Shown here piece after piece: positions 6,445-13,498 of a stretch of 32,437 nucleotides of DNA; position 1 is the stretch's first letter; every line of letters starts with the position of its first letter. A program made the position numbers and the translations under genes. The notes beneath the pieces are model-generated. The model did not search any database, was not told the DNA's origin, and saw only the letters and a program-made list of their open reading frames with translations. This stretch comes from a virus. The DNA is taken from the IMG/VR virus record IMGVR_UViG_3300020190_000228, positions 1 through 32,437 of that record; one strand, written 5' to 3'.

Positions 6445-7260
6445 ATGAAGCAGACGCCCACCCTCCCCCAGTTGCTCAAGATGCTGGAAGCCGATGGGCG
6501 GAAGCTCGAAGCGCAAGCGATACGGGCCATCCTCCGGGCGTTCAAGGCGACTGACCCGGAAGTGGCGCAGCTCCTCCGGGAGTTGACTGCCGCTCTGATG
6601 CTGCCCTCGCCCACGGCCCGCTTCCAGCAGCGTGAAAGGCTCCTCAGACTGGCCTCTGCGACGATTCCCGATCTCCCCCCGCCCTTCCTGGCCGCTCTGA
6701 CCGATGCCGTGACCCTGGGCGGCAACGTGGGCGCGGGGATGCTGGCCGCGTCGGGTGCTCCGGCTGCCTTGACCATCGCGGCTCCGGCAGTGGAGGCGGC
6801 AGTGGCGGCTATTCCTGCCCGCCTCACGGCCATCTGGGGGGACGCGAGAGCGGACCACGCGGCGCGGGTGGGGCGGGTGATGACTCAGGCGCTGAGTGCG
6901 GGGGGGCGATACCCAGTGCGTGCCCAGCTACAGGCCGCGTTGGGCGTGAGCCGGGCACGGGCGCAACTGTTGGCGACCAATGAGACGCTGAGCGCGTTGG
7001 CAACCGGACAGGCGAGCGTGTTTGACGCTGCCCAGGAGGAGCTAGGGCTAAAACTGGAAGCGGAATGGTTGGCAGCGAATGACGCCCGCACTCGCCCATC
7101 ACATCGCCGGGTGAACCGGGAGAAACGGCCCTACGGGGGGAAGTTCTCTAATGGGCTGACTCGCCCTCATGCGCCAGATGCGCCGCCAGCCGAGACTGTC
7201 AGATGCCGTTGTGTTTTAGCGGTGAGGGCGCTCCCAGACGGAAAAGATGCGGTAGAATAG
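6445..7260 (+). CDS. Minor head (head morphogenesis) protein, SPP1 gp7 / Mu F-like
   Basis: Proteins of this family join the capsid as minor components and help assembly and DNA ejection. ATG6445 follows GGAGGGGGT (6431-6439). The C-terminal ~110 residues show the gp7 domain pattern: RARAQLLATNETLSAL, a helix, EWLAANDARTRPSHRRVN, then the Cys-rich end ETVRCRCVLAV. The N-terminal half is helical and Ala/Leu-rich. The order terminase, portal, gp7-like is the SPP1 one. After this gene the head cluster is interrupted by the cassette at 7330-9279. Confidence 0.8.
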   Translation: MKQTPTLPQLLKMLEADGRKLEAQAIRAILRAFKATDPEVAQLLRELTAALMLPSPTARFQQRERLLRLASATIPDLPPPFLAALTDAVTLGGNVGAGMLAASGAPAALTIAAPAVEAAVAAIPARLTAIWGDARADHAARVGRVMTQALSAGGRYPVRAQLQAALGVSRARAQLLATNETLSALATGQASVFDAAQEELGLKLEAEWLAANDARTRPSHRRVNREKRPYGGKFSNGLTRPHAPDAPPAETVRCRCVLAVRALPDGKDAVE

Positions 7261-7307
7261 GCAAGTCAAAGCCCCCGCGCAGTCGTTACCTGCCGGAGGC
7301 GTGGCGC

Positions 7308-7324
7308 AGCACTTAGGAGGTGCT
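7308..7324 (+). promoter_or_regulatory. Hairpin holding the ribosome binding site of the GIY-YIG gene
   Basis: AGCAC (7308-7312) pairs with GTGCT (7320-7324) around a 7-base loop TTAGGAG. The AGGAGG site at 7315-7320 is in the loop and first stem base. The ATG follows five bases later. The same architecture precedes the next gene at 8036-8054. Confidence 0.6.
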
Positions 7325-7329
7325 AACGC

Positions 7330-7968
7330 ATGGACTATGATGCCACATCCCCCCGTTGCTGGCGCGATATGCGCTCGGTGGCCGACGCCCCAAGCGTGAG
7401 TGGCGTGTACGCCCTTCGCCACAAGCTCAAAGGGCGAATCTATGTAGGGCAATCCAACTGCATAGCTGCCCGCCTTACAAGCCACTATGCCAACCTTCGC
7501 AACCTTGCACCCGGCACTAATCCTGAGATGCTGAAGGACGCCGTTACGGATGGGGCCGACTGCTTTGAGTGGTGCGTGTTAGAGGCGGTAGACGAATCAC
7601 GCATTACGGCGGCTGAGCTTCGCTGGTACACAACCCTTAATGCCAGTGTTTCACGGGGCGGTTATAACCTCGCTGTCCCCCAGGCGACATGGCTACAGGC
7701 GGCATCGCCACGACCCGTTGCTAGTACGCACGCCCTTCAGAATCCCCACGCCTACGCGCTGCCCCCACAGCGCAAGGGGAAGCGGGATGACGGCACCGTG
7801 AGACGGATGGACGTTCCCCGCGAACAGTTGAACGTGCGGATACGCCCCGAACTCAAGCGGGCGGCGGCCAGTCTCGCGGGCTTGCAAGGGCTGACCCTGG
7901 GGGACGTGGTAGAGGCGGCGCTGATCGAGTACATCACTGCCCATCAGTCTGAAGTGGCTGCCGACTAA
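7330..7968 (+). CDS. GIY-YIG nuclease fused to a ribbon-helix-helix domain
   Basis: The N-terminal ~115 residues are a GIY-YIG endonuclease domain: GVY (25-27), YVG (38-40), Arg48, the catalytic-type Glu96 in AAELRWYTTL, and the closing GYN (111-113). All key residues are present, so it is probably an active nicking or cutting enzyme. A basic linker (about 137-160) leads to a C-terminal ribbon-helix-helix DNA-binding domain (about 166-204: LNVRIRPELKRAAASL then LTLGDVVEAALIEYI). GIY-YIG homing enzymes usually carry other DNA-binding modules, so this pairing is unusual. The gene shows less GC-biased codons than its neighbours and lies next to a replication initiator. A free-standing homing endonuclease or a replicon-associated nuclease are both possible. 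Confidence 0.85.
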   Translation: MDYDATSPRCWRDMRSVADAPSVSGVYALRHKLKGRIYVGQSNCIAARLTSHYANLRNLAPGTNPEMLKDAVTDGADCFEWCVLEAVDESRITAAELRWYTTLNASVSRGGYNLAVPQATWLQAASPRPVASTHALQNPHAYALPPQRKGKRDDGTVRRMDVPREQLNVRIRPELKRAAASLAGLQGLTLGDVVEAALIEYITAHQSEVAAD

Positions 7969-8000
7969 AGACCCGGTAGACCCACCCTGTAAAACAGAGC

Positions 8001-8030
8001 GCCCCCCACGCCACGCGACGGCTGGGGGGC
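8001..8030 (+). other. Hairpin between the nuclease and replication initiator genes
   Basis: GCCCCCC (8001-8007) pairs with GGGGGGC (8024-8030), extended inward by A-T and three more pairs with one bulged C. No T-run follows, so it is not a standard intrinsic terminator. ACCCGGTAGAC (7971-7981), shared with the terminase leader at 1999-2009, lies 19 bases upstream. Confidence 0.5.
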
Positions 8031-8035
8031 TGGCA

Positions 8036-8054
8036 AAGCACGTTGGAGGTGCTT
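8036..8054 (+). promoter_or_regulatory. Hairpin holding the ribosome binding site of the replication initiator gene
   Basis: AAGCAC (8036-8041) pairs perfectly with GTGCTT (8049-8054) around a 7-base loop GTTGGAG. GGAGG occupies 8045-8049, so the site is in the loop and stem. The GTG start is the very next base. Folding could limit translation of the initiator, which would fit copy control. Confidence 0.65.
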
Positions 8055-9104
8055 GTGCGTACCCATTGTACCCCTTCCGGGGGGCGGGCACATTTCATCC
8101 GCCACGCCCCGAAGCGGCCCCGCGCCGCAGACGATTACACGCGGGGCGTTCAGATCATGCCCAAACGGGCTGCGCTGGAGTGCGCGAGTATCCAGCTCCA
8201 GCCGCCTGACATGCGGGCGAGCATATCCGCCGATCTGGACAGCCCTGAGAGCTACACCGTCATTCGGGAAATGGACTTCCCGACCCCTCAACTCATCATG
8301 GTCAACCCGGCCAATGGGCACGCGCACGCCATTTGGCAACTGCGGGAGCCGGTCGGGTTTGGCGAGGCCACCCGCCGCACACCCCAGCGGGCCTTTCTCG
8401 ATTTGCAACGGCAGATCACCACCCTGTATGGGGCCGATCTCGGCTATCCGCATTACATGGTGAAGACGCCGGGGCATTCGCGCTGGCACACGGTCGAAAC
8501 GGGCGCGGCGCTCTACACGATGCCCGAACTGTATGAGGCCATGCCTGCGGGCATCCGCAAGCTGGCCGCACAGCAGCGGGCAGAGCGGCAGGCCCAGGGC
8601 GAGGGGCGGCACAGCACGCTCTGGGAGATCGGGCGGCGCTGGGCCTACGGGGAGGCGAGGCGGTTCAAGCGCCGGGGTACACGCCCCCAGTGGTACGCGC
8701 ACGTCCTGGCCGAGTTCAAGGCTCTCAATTCCTTTGCCCTCCCGCTTCCGGCCCGCGAGGTGGAAAGCCTCGCCCGGTACGTGGCCGGGTGGACCTGGGA
8801 CAACGCGGAACGGCTGAACGGCTCCGTACTCGACGGGGAAAAGCGGAGTCTCATTCCCAGTTGGAAGCGGGAAGCCTTGACAGAGGAACAGCGCACGCAA
8901 CGGCGCTCACAGGGGGCACGGTATGCCAACGCCGCACAGCGCAACGCCACCGACGATGCCATCACCGCCGCAATCGCTGAGCTTGCAGGCGAGGGCGTTC
9001 ATGCGCCCTCTGTCACGCTCATTGCCCAGCGTGCGGGAGTTACGCGCCCGACCGTCTACGCCTTCCGCAAGCGTCAGGGGGTACAGGCAGGGGAAGGGAA
9101 CTAG
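8055..9104 (+). CDS. Replication initiator, ColE2-type replicase/PriCT-like
   Basis: GTG8055 is chosen because GGAGG at 8045-8049 fits it; the frame also has TTG8043. The product is 349 residues. Residues ~40-97 match the replicase pattern of ColE2-family Rep proteins: ALECASIQLQPPDMR, ADLD, then NPANGHAHAIWQLREPV (84-100). Residues ~181-247 resemble the primase C-terminal (PriCT-1) helical region (GEGRHSTLWEIGRRWAYGEA to LARYVAGWTW). The end (about 315-342) is a helix-turn-helix (SVTLIAQRAGVTRPTVYAFRKR), as expected for origin binding. Such proteins prime plasmid replication at a nearby origin. Finding one between head genes is odd. The family call rests on motif recognition only. Confidence 0.75.
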   Translation: MRTHCTPSGGRAHFIRHAPKRPRAADDYTRGVQIMPKRAALECASIQLQPPDMRASISADLDSPESYTVIREMDFPTPQLIMVNPANGHAHAIWQLREPVGFGEATRRTPQRAFLDLQRQITTLYGADLGYPHYMVKTPGHSRWHTVETGAALYTMPELYEAMPAGIRKLAAQQRAERQAQGEGRHSTLWEIGRRWAYGEARRFKRRGTRPQWYAHVLAEFKALNSFALPLPAREVESLARYVAGWTWDNAERLNGSVLDGEKRSLIPSWKREALTEEQRTQRRSQGARYANAAQRNATDDAITAAIAELAGEGVHAPSVTLIAQRAGVTRPTVYAFRKRQGVQAGEGN

Positions 9105-9241
9105 CCTCACAGCCTATCCATCCTTTATCCACTGCATTCTTTACACCCCAAACCGTGACCCGCCCTCTCAAATCTGAAGCGCTGACAAGCTGGCCTTGAT
9201 TCCTGCGGAGTCCTGTAAGACCAGCGCCAAACCCTCAGACG
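9105..9241. other. Candidate replication origin downstream of the initiator gene
   Basis: This non-coding stretch is more AT-rich than its surroundings, chiefly 9111-9150. It holds TTATCCACT (9125-9133), one mismatch from the DnaA box TTATCCACA. TATCCA occurs twice 11 bases apart (9115 and 9126). An inverted repeat GCGCTG/CAGCGC lies at 9179-9184 and 9222-9227. ColE2 origins also lie just downstream of their rep gene. The assignment is inference. Confidence 0.45.
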
Positions 9242-9262
9242 CCGCCCCGGTGGGGCGGTTTT
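9242..9262 (+). terminator. Intrinsic terminator before the scaffold gene
   Basis: CCGCCCC (9242-9248) and GGGGCGG (9252-9258) form a perfect stem with loop GGT, followed by four Ts. It ends the replication cassette and stands 17 bases before the scaffold start. Confidence 0.75.
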
Positions 9263-9264
9263 GC

Positions 9265-9279
9265 CATTCCGGAGGAATG
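9265..9279 (+). promoter_or_regulatory. Hairpin holding the ribosome binding site of the scaffold gene
   Basis: CATTCC (9265-9270) pairs with GGAATG (9274-9279) around loop GGA, so GGAGG (9271-9275) is partly in the stem. The gene start at 9280 directly follows. It belongs to the same class as 7308, 8036, 13026 and 26171. Confidence 0.55.
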
Positions 9280-9912
9280 ATGACGTTCAACGCAACCGAA
9301 TACCTTGCCGAACACGGCGGGGACGCCCTGAAAGCCCTTGACGCCCTCGCCGCGAAGCGGGACGAGGAAGGCAAGGACGCCGCCCGCGCTCGCCGTCAGC
9401 GTGACGAGGCCAAATCTGAGCGGGACGCCCTCAGAGATCAACTCACCGACGCTGAGAAACGGGCCGCACCGGACGGGGCAACCGTGCTGACCGGGGACGA
9501 TGCTGCGGCGTGGCAGACGTTCAAGGAGCGCGGCGGCCTGAAAGCCTTTGACGAGGCCGAACAGGTCAAGCAGGAACGGGATGCCCTCAAGCGGCAAGCG
9601 GACCTTACCGAAGCCGCCCAGGCCCTCGGCAAGCCCGCTGACGCCCTCGCGGAGATTCTGGAGGGCAAGACCCTGGAGAAACGCACCGTGAAGGCCCAGG
9701 ACGGCTCTGAGAGCGAGCAGTGGGGCATTCCCCAGGGCGACACGTTCAAGCCGCTGAGCGAACTGAAGTCCATTCAGCTTCTCGGCACCGCCCAGCCCGA
9801 CAAGCCCACGCCCGCGCCGCTGCCCACGGGGCAACGGGGGGGGAATGCCAAGCCCACCGATCCGGTGCAAGCCCTGAACGCCGCCCTCTTCGGCGGCCCC
9901 AAGGAGAACTGA
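9280..9912 (+). CDS. Head scaffolding protein
   Basis: Scaffold proteins guide capsid assembly and are removed before DNA fills the head. ATG9280 is preferred over ATG9277 because of spacing from GGAGG (9271-9275). The 210-residue product is highly charged and helical, with coiled-coil-like stretches (about residues 24-60, KRDEEGKDAARARRQRDEAK; and 88-110). A Pro/Gly-rich region and a short C-terminal helix (DPVQALNAALFG) follow. Such C-terminal helices often bind the capsid protein. Position directly before the decoration and major capsid genes supports the call. No protease domain is seen in it. Confidence 0.75.
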   Translation: MTFNATEYLAEHGGDALKALDALAAKRDEEGKDAARARRQRDEAKSERDALRDQLTDAEKRAAPDGATVLTGDDAAAWQTFKERGGLKAFDEAEQVKQERDALKRQADLTEAAQALGKPADALAEILEGKTLEKRTVKAQDGSESEQWGIPQGDTFKPLSELKSIQLLGTAQPDKPTPAPLPTGQRGGNAKPTDPVQALNAALFGGPKEN

Positions 9913-9913
9913 C

Positions 9914-10291
9914 ATGAAGATGGAAACCCTGACCACCACCGCCACCCGGCCCCGCTGGGCTGGCTCCTACGGCGAGCGGCTGACGCTGCTCAGCGGTGGG
10001 GCCAAGCTCAACGGCGCAAACTTCCCCCTTGTCAACGGCAAGCGCAACGTGCCCAGCGGTACCCTCGTCTCCCGTGACGCAGCGGCGGGTGCCCCCACCT
10101 TCGGCACCTTCAACCCCGCTCACGCCCAGTTCGGGTTCGTGTGGCTGGACGTGACCGACACGGGCGCGACTCCCGACGTGGAGATTTACACCGCTGGCGA
10201 GGTTCGCCTTGATCGCCTGCCCACCGCTCTCACCGCCGAACAGATCACCGCTCTTCGCGGCGCGTTCGTGCTGACCACGGGTGATCTCTGA
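9914..10291 (+). CDS. Head decoration protein
   Basis: ATG9914 follows AAGGAG (9900-9905). The 125-residue product is beta-rich and Gly/Thr-rich, with an N-terminal TTTATRPRW segment, FVWLDVTDTG and VEIYTAGEVRLDRLP. It resembles lambda gpD-type capsid-stabilising proteins, which lie in the same place before the capsid gene. The C-terminus (EQITALRGAFVLTTGDL) is helix-strand. The stop overlaps the capsid gene start as TGATG, so the two are probably translated together. The call comes from size and position more than from a clear motif. Confidence 0.65.
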   Translation: MKMETLTTTATRPRWAGSYGERLTLLSGGAKLNGANFPLVNGKRNVPSGTLVSRDAAAGAPTFGTFNPAHAQFGFVWLDVTDTGATPDVEIYTAGEVRLDRLPTALTAEQITALRGAFVLTTGDL

Positions 10292-11355
10292 TGGATATCC
10301 GCGCACTTGTCGAGTCCCTGATGACCCAGGGCCAGTTCACCAACGCCGCCCGCCTGCCCGGCCTGACGCTGGGCCTGCCCGCCCGCCGCTACGTGGGGGC
10401 GACCGTCCTGCCCGTCCGCAACGTGGAAGAGAACATCTTCCGCGAGAGCGGCGTGACCTACCGCACCGTCATGGCGAACACCGGCACCCGCTACAGCCCC
10501 GTGGTGATTGAGGAGGGCGCGGCGGTCGGGTCCATGCTGGTCGAACTGGGCGAGCTGGACATTGGCAGCGAGTTCAAGGCCAGCGACTATGACGCACTGG
10601 TCAAGCTGCTGGGCCGCGCCGGGGAGATGGGCGCGACGGCGGAACTGCTGAACTGGACCGCCCGCACCCTCGCCCTGCCCATTCAGGAACGTCTGGAAAA
10701 GCAGCGCTGGGAGGCCATTGACGATGCTCAGGTCACGCGCCTGGGGGCCAACGGCTATGAGGAGGTTGTGCCCTACTCCAACCCTGCCGGGCACCGCATC
10801 GCGGGGACGAGCCTCGCAGATCAGGCGGCGGACCCCATCGAGCCGATCATCGCTCAGCAGCAGCTTCTCGCCAGCAAGGGGCAGACGGTGGGACGCATCA
10901 TCACCTCCACCCGCGTGGCCGGGATGATCGCCCGTCACGCGAAGGTGCGGGCCGCGATTGGCGGTGAGGGCGCGACGGTGCCCGTGCGCGTCACCCGCGA
11001 ACTCGTCAACGGCTACCTTCAGGACAACGGCCTGCCCGCCCTGGAGGTCTATGACCTCACCGCCCGCAACCGGGACGGCTCCACCGTGCGGTTCAAGCGG
11101 GAGAACGCCCTCACCCTGATTGCCGACACCGGGCGCACCGCTCAGGTGGACCTGCCCGACGAGCAGCGCATCCTCGCCAACACCCTCGGCTACACCGCCG
11201 TGGGCCGGGCGGCGGGCCAGCAGGACAGCGGCGTGATCGTCAAGGTGAAGTATCAGGACGAGAAGCCCGTGGGCCTGCGCGGGGAAGCCTACGCGACCGC
11301 CGCGCCCGTCATCTTGGACCCGGAAGCTGTGGCCGTGGTCAATTTCCAGCTCTAA
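10291..11355 (+). CDS. Major capsid protein (HK97 fold, lambda gpE-like)
   Basis: This is the main shell subunit. ATG10291 overlaps the decoration gene stop (TGATG) and lacks a clear ribosome site of its own, so coupling is likely. The 354 residues include the typical N-terminal region (LPARRYVGATVLPVRNVEENIF), a long helix (ALPIQERLEKQRWEAIDD), a central domain with GRIITSTRVAGMIARH, and a beta-rich end (GVIVKVKYQDEKPVGLRGEA, then DPEAVAVVNF). Length, order after scaffold and decoration genes, and the closing strand pattern fit lambda gpE-type capsids. No N-terminal delta domain of HK97 size is seen, in line with a separate scaffold. Confidence 0.85.
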   Translation: MDIRALVESLMTQGQFTNAARLPGLTLGLPARRYVGATVLPVRNVEENIFRESGVTYRTVMANTGTRYSPVVIEEGAAVGSMLVELGELDIGSEFKASDYDALVKLLGRAGEMGATAELLNWTARTLALPIQERLEKQRWEAIDDAQVTRLGANGYEEVVPYSNPAGHRIAGTSLADQAADPIEPIIAQQQLLASKGQTVGRIITSTRVAGMIARHAKVRAAIGGEGATVPVRVTRELVNGYLQDNGLPALEVYDLTARNRDGSTVRFKRENALTLIADTGRTAQVDLPDEQRILANTLGYTAVGRAAGQQDSGVIVKVKYQDEKPVGLRGEAYATAAPVILDPEAVAVVNFQL

Positions 11356-11365
11356 GGAGGCCGTC

Positions 11366-11539
11366 ATGAGCGATTACCGCAACAGTGAAGGCAGCACGGG
11401 CCGCTGGGAGGAGGGCAAGGGCTTTGTGCCCTTTGCCTCCCAGAAGGAAGCCGATGCCAGCCTGAAGCCCGCCCCGGCTGAGAAGCCCGAAGCGGACACC
11501 GAAGACGCCAAGCCCACCCGCCGTAAGGCTGCGGACTAA
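11366..11539 (+). CDS. Small hypothetical protein (57 aa)
   Basis: ATG11366 has a very good ribosome site (TAAGGAGG, 11353-11360) that begins in the capsid gene stop. The product is hydrophilic. It has an N-terminal aromatic/Gly part (DYRNSEGSTGRWEEGKGFVPF), then an Ala/Pro/Lys/Glu-rich low-complexity tail ending in Arg/Lys. It is probably a small head-associated or connector-region protein. No family is recognised. The strong ribosome site and the position after the capsid gene suggest good expression. Confidence 0.65.
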   Translation: MSDYRNSEGSTGRWEEGKGFVPFASQKEADASLKPAPAEKPEADTEDAKPTRRKAAD

Positions 11540-11541
11540 GC

Positions 11542-11913
<372 letters not shown>

Positions 11914-11916
11914 GCC

Positions 11917-12288
11917 ATGACGATTCGTGATGGCCTGCGCCGCATGGGGCGGGACCTGGCGCGGCTCGCTCCCCACGACGCCACCGTGCAGCTTCCGGGG
12001 GCAGCGGGGCCGGGGATTGAAGACGAGTTCGGCAACGTTGAACCCGGCCCACCCCAGCCCGGTCCCACCTATCCCTGTCACGCCGCCCGCCTCAGCGCGG
12101 AAGACGCGACAAAGGCAGGGCTGGCCTCCACTGCGGAGGTATGGCGTGTGGTGATTGACGCCCCCGCCCCCCTTACGCCGGAGATGACCCTGACGGTGAC
12201 GCTCGCCAATGGCGCTGTTGTTCATCTCAGCGTGACTCAGGTGTCGGGTGTGGAGCGGGTTGCGGCCCTGTGCGGGAGGTCGGGATGA
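11917..12288 (+). CDS. Head closure (stopper-like) protein
   Basis: ATG11917 follows GAGGGGTGAG (11905-11914). The product has 123 residues: a short N-terminal helix (GLRRMGRDLARLAPHDATVQL), a Pro/Gly-rich loop (PGIEDEFGNVEPGPPQPGPTYPCHA), then a beta-rich half (VWRVVIDAP; MTLTVTLANGAVVHLSVTQVSGV). This layout is that of SPP1 gp16/HK97 gp7-type stoppers: small barrels with a long loop that plug the connector. The GNVEPG loop with the conserved-looking cysteine is consistent. It overlaps the next gene by four bases (ATGA). Confidence 0.65.
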   Translation: MTIRDGLRRMGRDLARLAPHDATVQLPGAAGPGIEDEFGNVEPGPPQPGPTYPCHAARLSAEDATKAGLASTAEVWRVVIDAPAPLTPEMTLTVTLANGAVVHLSVTQVSGVERVAALCGRSG

Positions 12289-12614
12289 ATGCAGAAGCGA
12301 TCATGGCGCGACTGGAGAAGAAGGTCATGGCGCAACACCTGCTGCCCCTGGCCCTCGACATTCAGGCTGGAGCGCGGCAGAACCTCAGCGGGGACGTGCT
12401 GAATGTTCAGTCCGGCACCCTGAGAAACGCCGTGCAAGTCGCCATCACTGGCCCGTTGGAGGTTCAGGTGGGCCTCGTGGCCGTCAAGAACCCGGAGAAC
12501 GGGGCCAGTACGGCGGTTTACGGACCTGCCCATGAGTTCGGCACCCGGCTCCAACCCGCTCGCCCTTGGATGCGTCCTGCCGTGGCAGCGGTCCGCGCCA
12601 AACGGAGGGTGTGA
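12285..12614 (+). CDS. Tail completion protein, HK97 gp10-like
   Basis: ATG12285 follows GGGAGGT (12274-12280); the frame extends upstream to 12270 without a better site. The product is 109 residues. The end (YGPAHEFGTRLQPARPWMRPAV) carries the EFGT...ARPWMRPA signature of HK97 gp10-like neck/tail completion proteins. The middle is beta-rich (NAVQVAITGPLEVQVGLVAV). Neighbours on both sides are connector proteins. Function in joining head and tail is inferred from the family. Confidence 0.75.
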   Translation: MNAEAIMARLEKKVMAQHLLPLALDIQAGARQNLSGDVLNVQSGTLRNAVQVAITGPLEVQVGLVAVKNPENGASTAVYGPAHEFGTRLQPARPWMRPAVAAVRAKRRV

Positions 12615-12982
12615 TGCCTGCCGTGTTGGAAGGCCGCGCCCAGGCAAAGAGCCTGCTAACCCCGCTCGGGGTGCCCGTCCTGTATGCCGACGCGACCCGG
12701 CCCGCTTCCGGGGAGTACATCGTCCTCACGCTGGTGAGTGCCCCGCCTGTGGGCACCTTCGGGGGCCGCGCCTACAACGTGGTCGAACTCCAGATAGACG
12801 TGTGGACGCTTGCCAAATCGGACAGCCGCGCCGGGGTGCTGGGCGAACAGGCGGAAAACGCCCTGGACGCCGCAGGCTGGACCCTTCGCCCCTCCGGGCA
12901 GCCGCTCACCCACGAGGGGCAGCGGGACGCCGGGGGGAACCTCTGGTATCGCTACCGTTTCGACGCTGAACGCGAGTTCTAG
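12614..12982 (+). CDS. Tail terminator / tail completion protein (DUF3168-like)
   Basis: ATG12614 overlaps the previous stop as TGATG; the frame is open from 12566 but that part is a shadow of the upstream gene. The 122-residue product has the expected alpha-beta layout: an N-terminal helix (GRAQAKSLLTPL), strands (PVLYADATRP; EYIVLTLVSAP), then YNVVELQIDVWTLAKSDSRAGVLGEQAENALDAAG, and a final beta segment (WYRYRFDAER). This pattern is typical of the tail terminator family that caps the tail tube. It is the last gene before the tail tube gene. Confidence 0.7.
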   Translation: MPAVLEGRAQAKSLLTPLGVPVLYADATRPASGEYIVLTLVSAPPVGTFGGRAYNVVELQIDVWTLAKSDSRAGVLGEQAENALDAAGWTLRPSGQPLTHEGQRDAGGNLWYRYRFDAEREF

Positions 12983-12998
12983 ACCCTAAGCCCTCTCT

Positions 12999-13020
12999 GC
13001 CCCTGCTGAGTGCGGGGGTT
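12999..13020 (+). terminator. Possible intrinsic terminator before the tail tube gene
   Basis: CCCCTGC (13000-13006) pairs with GCGGGGG (13012-13018, one G-U) around TGAGT, followed by TTCATTCATT. The same stem sequence occurs in the terminator at 26140-26164. The T-run is broken, so strength is uncertain. Confidence 0.5.
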
Positions 13021-13025
13021 CATTC

Positions 13026-13041
13026 ATTCCTTTGGAGGAAT
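13026..13041 (+). promoter_or_regulatory. Hairpin holding the ribosome binding site of the tail tube gene
   Basis: ATTCCT (13026-13031) pairs with AGGAAT (13036-13041) around TTGG, so GGAGG (13034-13038) is half in the loop, half in the stem. ATG13046 follows. It is the same type as the hairpin at 9265-9279. Confidence 0.55.
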
Positions 13042-13045
13042 ACAC

Positions 13046-13498
13046 ATGGCGCAAGCCGAAAAGCTGGTTGTCCGCTCCACCACCACCGTCGAACTCGCCC
13101 GCTACACCGGGGACGCCGTGGGCACCTACCGCACCATTGTCCCCCGTGGCAGCGTCTCGATCTCCGATAGCCGGGGGACTCAGACCTACGCCGATTTCAG
13201 CAGCGCGATGGGCGCTCTCGCCTCCCAGTACGCGGACGGCGACCGCACCGTGAGCGTCAGCTTCAACACCTTCCTCATCCCCTCGGACGCGGCCTACACG
13301 GACGCCTACGACGCCTACGACGACAATGCCAACGTCGCTCTCCGCATCACCTTCAAGGAGCGCGTGGGGGCCACGTCCGTCGTGCGCCACTTCCGGGGCA
13401 GCCTGAACCAGTTCAACGAGACGGGCAATCAGGACGGCGCGGCGGAGGCGAGCATCAGCTTCGTCGCCAGCAGCAAGATTGAGCCTGTGACCCCCTAA
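13046..13498 (+). CDS. Major tail (tube) protein
   Basis: ATG13046 fits GGAGG at 13034-13038; the frame is open from 13010 but that part crosses the hairpin. The 150-residue product is beta-rich (KLVVRSTTTVELARYTG; RTVSVSFNTFLIP; NVALRITFKERVG; AEASISFVASSKIEPV), as expected for the stacked hexameric tube. Size, position between tail terminator and chaperone genes, and its own leader with terminator-like hairpin point to a highly made structural protein. The next gene overlaps its stop (TAATG). Confidence 0.75.
   Translation: MAQAEKLVVRSTTTVELARYTGDAVGTYRTIVPRGSVSISDSRGTQTYADFSSAMGALASQYADGDRTVSVSFNTFLIPSDAAYTDAYDAYDDNANVALRITFKERVGATSVVRHFRGSLNQFNETGNQDGAAEASISFVASSKIEPVTP

Noticed and set aside
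7253-7258. TAGAAT as a -10 promoter element before the nuclease gene
   Set aside because: The hexamer is good but no -35 match lies at 16-18 bases and there is no extended -10. It is inside the end of the minor head gene. Too weak to list.
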